Shown: positions 33,358-41,900 of the stretch, in pieces
Position numbering within the stretch: position 1 is the first letter of the stretch
Layout of the letters: every line of letters begins with the position of its first letter
Origin: an uncultured Prevotellaceae bacterium
Lineage (GTDB): Bacteria > Bacteroidota > Bacteroidia > Bacteroidales > Bacteroidaceae
Direction of reading: 5' to 3'
Assembly (NCBI GenBank): GCA_900316285.1
Contig: ONCG01000017.1
Span: 95,767-159,766 of the forward strand
DNA: 64,000 nt
Position numbers and translations under genes: made by a program
The notes under the pieces: generated by a model
Told to the model about the DNA's origin: nothing
The model's database searches: none
Seen by the model: the letters and a program-made list of their open reading frames with translations, nothing else

Positions 33358-33599
33358 GCAGCAATGGGGCACATTTCGTGCATCATTGCTGCCGCTTTTT
33401 TGCAGCATACCTGCCGCTTTTTTGCAGCACGTCTGCCAAACTTCTGCAGCACGTCTGCCATCTTTAGGCAGCATTGCTGCACACTTTCGGCAGCATTGCT
33501 GCACAACTTAGGCAGCATTGTGGCACACTTTAGGCAGCATTGCTGCACAACTTGTGCCAACATGCTGTGGCACATCTGGCACTATCATTTCGGCAGTAG
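33358..33599. repeat. 22-nt tandem array D (11 units)
   Basis: Units start every 22 nt from 33358 to 33578. The nine from 33358 to 33534 begin with GCAGCA or GCATCA and have the core GCAGCATTGCTGC, an odd palindrome (GCAGCA-T-TGCTGC). The last two units are degenerate. It fills the first half of the non-coding gap 33307-33831; apart from it and a promoter the gap holds no gene that I can see. Confidence 0.9.
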
Positions 33600-33747
33600 A
33601 GGTCAATGAATCATTTAGGTAAAGATATGTTAGGTGGCACGAAAGACAATTCATTTTTAAACTATGGTGATGATTCTAAGGAATTGAATCATAAAGGAAA
33701 AACGTGTTAAAAGCGTGAGATGGCTTGCAGGATAAGATGAAAAATGC

Positions 33748-33755
33748 TAACTTTG
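33748..33755 (+). promoter_or_regulatory. Promoter (-7 element) of the 33832-35088 gene pair
   Basis: TAACTTTG followed by C, 76 nt before the start codon at 33832. Confidence 0.5.
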
Positions 33756-33831
33756 CAATCAGAAACATACAAAGAGTTAGCATCTTGTGAGTTGACTACA
33801 AGACATTGGTGCTTATCATGAAATAAAGATT

Positions 33832-34485
33832 ATGAGTTACGATATCATGGTTATTGACCGTCATGAGCGGTTTGTGAAGGTTAAGGATTTCGAGGCATGG
33901 TATGACAAAACGACCCAGTGGGACGAACCTCTCGACTACAACGACCCCAGTCATGCCACACAACGACTGCAGGCGTGGTATGAGAAGATGAGGGAGACGG
34001 TGCCGCCTATGAACGGCCCTTATGCCAACGAGGACAATCCGGATATAGCTGTTGACTATTCTATTGCCCGCGATGCCATTTACGTGGCGATGTCTTGGGA
34101 ACATGCCAAAGAGCAACGCGTAACGGCTTGGAGGTTGGCCATGCAACTCGGGTTGGCATTCTTTGACATTAGTGATACAAGTTGTGTTTATTATCCTGAC
34201 GGTTGGAAACTGTTGTGCACCGAGAAGCAGAAGCAAATAGAGGAAGCAGAGGAGGAATACAACAAATCTGTAAAGCACCTGGTGAATATTTTCATAGTCT
34301 GTTTTTTGTTGTTGTGCTTGTTGTGCATAACGTATTTTACTGGCAGCAAAGAATTGAATACAATTCAAATCGTTGTGACTTTGATCACTTTAGCTATCTT
34401 CGGCGTCGACGTTTGGTTGTTGTCGGCAGCAAAGAAGAAGCGTGACAAGAGGCTTGCTGAAATTGAAAACGAGGGAGAGAAATAA
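33832..34485 (+). CDS. Membrane protein of unknown function
   Basis: A 217-residue protein that I cannot assign to a named family. The N-terminus (MSYDIMVIDRHERF) and the block DYSIARDAIYVAMSWEHA followed by LAFFDISDT resemble a loose group of 'MSYDLMVF...' proteins seen near polymorphic-toxin and immunity loci. A helix (about 130-148) precedes two hydrophobic segments (150-169 and 178-198) and a basic tail. The next gene starts immediately after its stop codon, so the two are translationally coupled. The pair is richer in A+T than its neighbours, which suggests an acquired module. An immunity role is a guess. Confidence 0.72.
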   Translation: MSYDIMVIDRHERFVKVKDFEAWYDKTTQWDEPLDYNDPSHATQRLQAWYEKMRETVPPMNGPYANEDNPDIAVDYSIARDAIYVAMSWEHAKEQRVTAWRLAMQLGLAFFDISDTSCVYYPDGWKLLCTEKQKQIEEAEEEYNKSVKHLVNIFIVCFLLLCLLCITYFTGSKELNTIQIVVTLITLAIFGVDVWLLSAAKKKRDKRLAEIENEGEK

Positions 34486-35088
34486 GTGGATATTGACGTT
34501 TCATATTCTACTTTCATGGTTCCTGACAAAAACGAAGAAGAGAAAAAAGTGGATATTGACGTCTATTATCCTACTTTCATGATTCCTGACCAAACGTTGA
34601 AATCTATCATACGCAGTGTTCCTTCCACCCGGGTCATCCTTTATGATTACATCAAAGACCATTCTATCAGCAAGGAGTGGAAGGAATGGGCTTTCAGCAT
34701 GATGGAAACTGGCTACAATACGGATGGAATTGTGCAACTGGCAGGAGAAGATCTGTCAATGAATCCTTTCGAATTCAAGGAACTTGCCAGCCGCATCTTC
34801 AATGAACTTGGCATTTGTGTCTCGCCTCAACTAGCTTATGAGCAATACATTTTGTGGATAGCAAATCAAGTTGACCACGGCGAGCTATCAGCTAAGGAAG
34901 GTTTTCAAATTCTATATGAAGCGGCTGTAGATTCTGAATATGATGATGCCTTCATGGCATTTTATCAACTGAACGATGCTTTTGGAATACTGGTGGACCA
35001 AAACGGGTATTCAGAAGATGCAATAGAGCGAATGCGAAGGGATGTTTTCATGAAATATCTGATGCAGAATGGCAGCGATTCGCTTTAG
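34486..35088 (+). CDS. Soluble protein of unknown function with a duplicated N-terminus
   Basis: A 200-residue protein with no recognised domain. The frame begins with GTG directly after the stop of the previous gene. Its first 21 codons are repeated by the next 21 (VDIDVSYSTFMVPDK, then VDIDVYYPTFMIPDQ), so the true start may be the first GTG, the second GTG (34549) or the ATG at 34579. From residue 45 it is mostly helical and acidic (WKEWAFSMMETGYN, FKELASRIFNELGI, YEQYILWIANQ). Size, charge and coupling to the upstream gene are like those of immunity proteins, but this is inference. It is followed by ruvA on the same strand. Confidence 0.68.
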   Translation: MDIDVSYSTFMVPDKNEEEKKVDIDVYYPTFMIPDQTLKSIIRSVPSTRVILYDYIKDHSISKEWKEWAFSMMETGYNTDGIVQLAGEDLSMNPFEFKELASRIFNELGICVSPQLAYEQYILWIANQVDHGELSAKEGFQILYEAAVDSEYDDAFMAFYQLNDAFGILVDQNGYSEDAIERMRRDVFMKYLMQNGSDSL

Positions 35089-35186
35089 CCATTCAGCGCT
35101 GTAATCAGAGTTTTTTCACCTTTGGATGCAATAAATGGCGATTGCATCCGTTATTTTCCTGTATATATACAATTTTTTAGAGGTGT

Positions 35187-35804
35187 ATGATAGAATATAT
35201 TAAGGGCGAGCTGACTGAGCTGACGCCTGCTTTGGCTGTTGTAGAAGCGGCCGGAGTGGGGTATGCGCTGCAGATTTCGCTGAATACTTATTCAGCCATA
35301 CAAGGCAAAAAAGAAGTGAAGCTGTACGTCCACGAAGCCATTGTGACGGGTGGACGCGACGACTCATTCACGCTGTATGGCTTCTCGACGAAGCAAGAGC
35401 GCGAACTCTACCAGATGCTTATCACGGTGAGTGGGGTAGGGGCGAACACGGCGCGCATGATTCTTTCGAGCCTTTCACCGAAAGAACTGTGCAATGTGAT
35501 TGCCAACGGCGACGAGCGCATTCTGAAAGGCGTGAAGGGCATAGGCCTGAAGACAGCCCAGCGCATCATCGTCGACCTGCGCGACAAGGTGATCTCATCG
35601 GGTGTGGCCAGCGAACTGCATGCCGGTGGCGCAACGGCCGCTGTTGCGGTGGCGTCGCCCGTCAGGGATGAGGCCGTGCAAGCACTTACGATGCTGGGCT
35701 TCTCGCCTGCACCAAGCGCGAAGGTGGTGTCGCAGATTCTGGCTAACGATGCCACGCTGCCTGTGGAACAGGTCATCAAGCTGGCGCTGAAGATGATCAA
35801 GTAG
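35187..35804 (+). CDS. ruvA: Holliday junction branch-migration protein RuvA
   Basis: A 205-residue DNA-binding subunit of the RuvAB complex. The N-terminal OB-fold domain starts [20 protein letters not shown]. Helix-hairpin-helix motifs are visible in [16 protein letters not shown] and [19 protein letters not shown]. The C-terminal domain ([14 protein letters not shown] to [11 protein letters not shown]) contacts RuvB. Length is normal. sprA follows 148 nt downstream, an order known from other Bacteroidetes; a repeat array (35824-35935) fills the gap. Confidence 0.97.
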   Translation: MIEYIKGELTELTPALAVVEAAGVGYALQISLNTYSAIQGKKEVKLYVHEAIVTGGRDDSFTLYGFSTKQERELYQMLITVSGVGANTARMILSSLSPKELCNVIANGDERILKGVKGIGLKTAQRIIVDLRDKVISSGVASELHAGGATAAVAVASPVRDEAVQALTMLGFSPAPSAKVVSQILANDATLPVEQVIKLALKMIK

Positions 35805-35823
35805 AGCCCGCGCCTGTGGCGCT

Positions 35824-35935
35824 GTTAAGAAAGGTTGAGAAGGGTTAAGATGCGCCTGCGGTGCGGTTAAGAGTAGCCCTTTGGGCAGTTGAGAACGGTT
35901 AAGATGCGCCTGCTGCGCGGTTGAGAACGGTTAAA
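35824..35935 (+). repeat. Array of mixed 10-nt and 22-nt units (GTTRAGA family)
   Basis: Units start with GTTAAGA or GTTGAGA: 10 nt at 35824 and 35834, 22 nt at 35844 and 35866, 10 nt at 35888, 22 nt at 35898, 10 nt at 35920, and a partial one at 35930. The 22-nt units carry small hairpins such as GCCCTTTGGGC. It lies between ruvA and sprA. Confidence 0.88.
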
Positions 35936-35952
35936 ATATCTGTAATTAAACA

Positions 35953-38900
35953 ATGAGACAACGAACACGAGCACTGATGACGATGCTACTGGCCATGTTG
36001 ATTGTGGTCAGCTATGCATTGGCTGTGCCCGTGTTTGACCTTCGGTCTTCCACAGTCACGACTCGGCATAGCTCAAACGAGTTCAGCTCTCCCCTCGCTG
36101 CTCCCGTGTTTCAGGACGACCTGACACGACGCCGACAGCAGAACCGCAACCCACAACAGGTGGGTGGAGCGCAGCAGGCAGGCGGTTTGCAGCAGGGCCG
36201 CAACCCACAAGGGCGTGGACTACAGCAGGGGCGCGGCTTGCAGCAGGGAAACCTGCGTGGCCAGCAAAATCGCAATCGTAACGGCGGTCAGCAGGACGAC
36301 GATAAAGAAAAGAATAAGGTGGACGTGGCCGAGCAGCCCATCCTCGACGACGATGAGGAGATACCCGATTCACTGCTGAACCCCCGCTGGAAGATTCAGC
36401 GCACCACCCCTATCACCTACGACGACCTGCAGCAAAACCCTTCCGACCTGCAGCGACCAGAGAACATGAAGCAGCAGGTGGAGTATAACGACACACTCGA
36501 CCGCTACGTCATTGGTTCGAAGATTGGCCAGCAGTGGATAGCCGCGCCGATTATGATGACGCCCGAGGAGTATCTGAACTGGAGCACTACGCAGCAGATG
36601 CGCAAGTTCTTCCGTACGAAGAACGATGAGATATACCAAGCCAAGGGTAAGGAGAAGTTCGACTTCACCGACATGCACTTCGACCTGGGTCCGGCAGAGA
36701 AGATATTCGGTCCCGGCGGCGTGCGCATCAAGACGCAGGGTACCGCCGAGCTGAAGTTCGGTGCCACGCTGAAGAACATCGACAACCCGTCGCTTCCTGT
36801 GCGTAACCGCAAGACCACCACGATGGACTTCGACGAGAAGATCAATCTGAGCGTGAATGGTAAGGTGGGTGATAAGGTGAACATGAACCTGAACTACAAC
36901 ACCGATGCCACCTTCGACTTCGACTCGCAGAACATGAAGCTGAAGTACGACGGTAAGGAAGATGAGATCATTCGCCTCGTAGAAGGTGGTAACGTGTCGT
37001 TCCCCAGCAACTCAAGTCTTGTGCGAGGTGCCTCGAGCCTGTTCGGACTGCGTACCGACTGGCAGTTCGGTAAGCTGTCGCTGCAGACGGTGGTGAGCCA
37101 GAAGAAGTCGTCGTCGAAGAGCGTAGGCTCGAAGGGCGGCGTACAGCTCACTCCCTTCGAGATTGACGTGGCCGACTATGAGGAGAACCGCCACTTCTTC
37201 CTCTCGCAATACTTCCGCGACCGCTACGATGCCGGCATGCGCACCTTGCCAAACCTCACCACCGGTGTGAAGATCAACCGCGTGGAACTTTGGGTGACCA
37301 ACAAGACCGGTACGACGACCAATACCCGTAACATCATCGCACTGACCGACCTTGGTGAGAATAGTAAGGTGTCGAATCCGCGTTGGACAGTATCGGGGGC
37401 ACTTGTGCCTTCGAACCAGGCGAACAGCGAGTATGGCTCAATGGTGAATGAGTATGGCGAAGCCCGTAACATCGACCAGACGTCGACGGTGCTCGATGGC
37501 ATTCCGAAGTTCGTGGGCGGCAGCGACTATGAGAAACTGCAGAGCGCCCGTCTGCTGTCGTCGTCGGAGTACACCGTGAACACGGCGCTGGGCTATATCT
37601 CCTTGCGTACCGCCCTGCAGACCGACCAGGTGCTGGCTGTTGCTTTCGAGTATACCTACGGTGGACAAACCTACCAGGTGGGTGAGTTCGCTTCCGATAT
37701 CACCGACGTGCAGCAAGCACTTTATGTGAAGGCGCTGAAGAACACGTCGAACAACCCCTCGCAGGGCAACTGGGACCTGATGATGAAGAACGTGTACTAC
37801 CTTGCCTCGTCGGTGGAGAAGGACAAGTTCCGTCTCGACGTGAAGTTCCAGAGCGACACCGCGGGCGTGTACCTTACTTATATACCTGAGCCGCAGGTGA
37901 AGAGCGAGATGCTTATCAAGGTGCTGGGTGCCGACCGCCTCGATAACAACATGAAAGCCCACTCGAACGGACGATTCGACTACGTGGAGGGCTACACCGT
38001 GCAGAACGGCCGTGTGTTCTTCCCCGCTGCCGAGCCTTTCGGTGAGTATCTGTTTAAATACCTCAAGGCCAAGGGCGTGAGCGAGTCGAAGGCCGCCGGC
38101 TATGCCTTCACCGAGCTCTACGACTCCACGAAGACCATCGCAAAGCAGATAGCAGAGAAGGATAAGTTCGTGCTCGTGGGACAGTTCCGCGGCTCGGCCG
38201 CCAACGTCATCTCGCTCGGTGCCTACAACGTGCCGCGCGGATCGGTGGTGGTAACGGCAGGTGGTGTGACGCTCACAGAGGGCAGCGACTACTCCGTGGA
38301 CTATAATGCCGGTGAGGTGACAATTCTGAACCAGAGCATCCTCGATGCAGGAACGGCCGTGAACGTATCGCTCGAGAGCAATACCGACTATGGACAGATG
38401 CGCAAGACGATGGTGGGTGTGAACTGGGCGTACGACTTCTCGAAGAACTTCCAGCTCAGTGGTACGCTGCAGCACCTTTCCGAGCAGGCTCTTACCACGA
38501 AGGTGGGTATGGGCTCTGAACCGCTGAACAATACCATCTGGGGCCTGAACATCAACTGGAAGAAGGAAAGCCAGTGGCTGACAAACATGCTCGACAAGAT
38601 TCCACTCCTGCACCTCACGCAGCCTTCGCAGATTTCCTTCACCGGTGAGTTTGCCCAACTCATTGCAGGACAAAGCCACGGCACGCAGGACAATGCCTCT
38701 TACATCGACGACTTTGAGAACACCGAGAGCGAAATCGACGTGTCTACGGCTACGTCGTGGACGATGTCGAGTGTACCGTCGATGTTCAGCGAGAGCCGCG
38801 ACAAGACCGGCCTCACCAGCGGCTACAACCGTTCGCAGATGGCCTGGTACACCATCGACCCGCTCTTCACGCGCCGCTCGTCGAGTCTGACGCCTAGCCA

Positions 38901-41900
38901 CATCAAGAGCGACCTCGACCAGTTGTCGAACTTCTACATCCGTGAAGTGTACACCAACGAGCTCTTCCCCAACCGCGACCAGAGCAACTATAGCGGTGCA
39001 ACAGCCACGCTGCCCATCCTGAACATTGCCTACTACCCCAATGAGCGCGGTCCGTACAACTTCAACCCCGACCTCTTGCAGAACGGTTGGCTCAACAACC
39101 CCACGCAGCACTGGGGCGGTATGATGCGCAAACTCGAGACCACCGATTTCGAAGCTGCGAACATCGAGTACATTGAGTTCTGGCTCATGGATCCGTTCCT
39201 CTACACCAACCAGCAGGACAATGCCCATGAGTATGGCGGCGACTTCTACATCAACCTCGGTGAGGTGAGCGAGGACATCCTGCACGACGGTAAGAAGTTC
39301 TATGAGAGCGGACTGCCCGTCGACGGCTCGCAGGCCTACACGTTCACGCAGTGGGGAAAGATTCCGACGCAAAGCACCGTCACCTATGCCTTCGCCACGA
39401 CCAGCGGCAGTCGTCCCCGCCAGGACCTCGGCCTCAATGGTCTGAACAATGACGAGGAGCGCACCTACGAGACCTATCAGGAGTTCCTGCAGCAGATACA
39501 AGGCAAGGTGTCGGCAGCCGTCTTCGATTCCATCATGAACGACCCTGCCAACGATGACTATCACTACTTCCGCGGTAGTGACTACGACCAGATTCGTGCC
39601 GACATCATCCGTCGTTATAAGTACATCAACAACCCGCAGGGCAACTCCCCCGACAACGACTCGCGCACCGAGGGCTATGACACCAGCTACAAGACATTGC
39701 CCGATGTGGAGGACATCAACCAGGACTACACGCTGAACGAGTATGAGAAGTACTATCAGTATAAGGTGTCGATACGTCCCGAAGACCTCGTCGTAGGTCG
39801 CAACTACATCGTCGATAAGCGCGAGTATACGAAGACCCTGCGTAACGGCCAAGACGGTCGCATCACATGGTATCAGTTCCGCATCCCCCTCGACGACTAC
39901 CAGCAGCGCGTTGGCTCCATCAACGACTTCACGTCGATACGCTTCATGCGTATGTTCCTCACTGGTTTCCAACATCCCGTGGTGATGCGCTTCGGTACAT
40001 TGTTCCTCGTGCGTGGCGATTGGCGCGTCTACGAGCAAAGTCTCGACAACAGTGGCTCGAAGTCGGGTAAGATGACTGTCAGCGCTGTGAACATCGAGGA
40101 GAACAACGACATGACCCCCGTCAACTATGTGTTGCCGCCGGGCATCCGTCGCGACACCGACCCGTCGCAGCCGCAGCTCGTAGAGAGCAACGAGCAGGCG
40201 CTGTCGATGGTGGTCAGCAATCTGGGCAACGGAGAGTCGAAGGCCGTGTATAAGAACACCACACTCGACCTGCGCCAGTACAAGCACATCCAGATGTTTG
40301 TGCATGCCCATGCCTTCGAGGAGAACGTCACCAGCCTCGCTGACAACCAGTTGGCTGTCTTCGTGCGTCTGGGTAGCGACTATAAATCGAACTACTACGA
40401 ATACGAGATACCCCTAAAGCTCACGCCCGAGGGACACTACGACCGCTACTCGCCGCAGGACTGCCGTGCCGTGTGGCCTGAAGAGAACATGTTCGATGTG
40501 CCGCTGAGCATCTTCACCGCATTGAAGAAGGCCCGCAACCGTGCAAAGGCGGAAGGCTCGGCAAGCTACAACCGTCTCTACTCCGAGTACGACGAAGACC
40601 GCCCGCAGAACAAGATCTCCATCATGGGTAATCCCACGCTTGGTGAGGTAAAGACCATGATCATCGGTGTGCGCAACCTTAGCGGTACGGCAAAGTCGGG
40701 AGAGATTTGGGTGAACGAGCTGCGACTGAAGGAATACAACAACGAAGGCGGCTGGGCAGCACAGGGTAATCTGAATATGCAGCTCTCTGACCTTGGCACC
40801 GTGAACGTGCAGGGCCGCTACACCTCGGAAGGCTTCGGTGGACTCGAGGAGGGTGTGGCACAACGCAGCACCGACGACTATAAGACCTATAGCATCACCA
40901 CTTCGCTCGAGCTGGGTAAGTTCTTCCCCGACAAGGCAAAGGTGTCGGCACCGCTCTACTACTCGGTGACGAAGGAGGAGACGCGTCCGAAGTACAACCC
41001 GCTGGATACCGACATGCGTTTGAGCGACGCCCTCGATGCTGCAGGCAGCGACCATGAGCGCGACAGCATTGAGTCGATTGCCATCACCCGCACTACTAAC
41101 ACCAACTTCTCGCTTTCGAATGTGCGGGTGGGCATCCAGAACAAACGCCACCCGACACCCGTCGATCCGGCTAACTTCTCGTTCAGCTATAGCCACTCCC
41201 ATCGCAACACCGTCGGTGAGACCACTGTCTACGAAAACGAAGACCAGTGGCGAGGCAGCATGAACTATGCGTGGACGCCGGTGTTCAAACCCCTTGAGCC
41301 GTTCAAGAATATCAAGTCGAAGTCGAAGTGGTATGAGATTCTGAAGCGCTTCGGACTGAACTGGCTGCCGCAGAACGTGGCATTCAACACCGATATCTCG
41401 CGCAACTACTACGAATTGCAGGAACGCGACATGGAGGATCTCGGCGGTTCGCAGCTGCCGTTAAGCTTTAGCGAGCAGTTCCTTTGGAACCGTGACTTCT
41501 CGCTGCGTTGGGACCTGACGAAGAATCTGCACATGAACTTCCAAAGTGCCACCCATGCTGAGGTGGAAGAGCCCTATACACCCATCAACAAAGACCTCTA
41601 TCCTGACCGCTACGATGCATGGAAAGACTCGGTGAAGTACTCGCTGCGCCACCTCGGCTCGCCTCTCGACTATAGCCAGTCGTTCCAGGCCAGCTACCAG
41701 CTGCCGCTGAACCTACTGCCCATCTTCGAGTGGTTGAATGCCGACGCATCGTACAACGCCACTTATGGCTGGGTGCGTGGTACTGACCTCGAGGACGGCT
41801 CGTCGCTTGGTAATGTCATCAATAACAACCGCACGCTGAACCTCAACGGAACGTTCAACTTTGAGAAACTCTATAACATGGTGCCGTTCCTGAAGAAGAC

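Noticed and set aside
33358-33599. CRISPR array or integron attachment sites.
   Set aside because: Contiguous 22-nt units without spacers, no integrase and no gene cassettes.
36164-36379. Short plus-strand frame over the Gln/Gly-rich start of sprA.
   Set aside because: Out-of-frame shadow of the low-complexity repeat region.
37438-40311. A 957-codon open frame antisense to sprA.
   Set aside because: It is read opposite to a clearly real gene, has the His/Val/Leu-rich composition of a mirror frame, no signal or domain, and no start context. It results from the codon bias of sprA.
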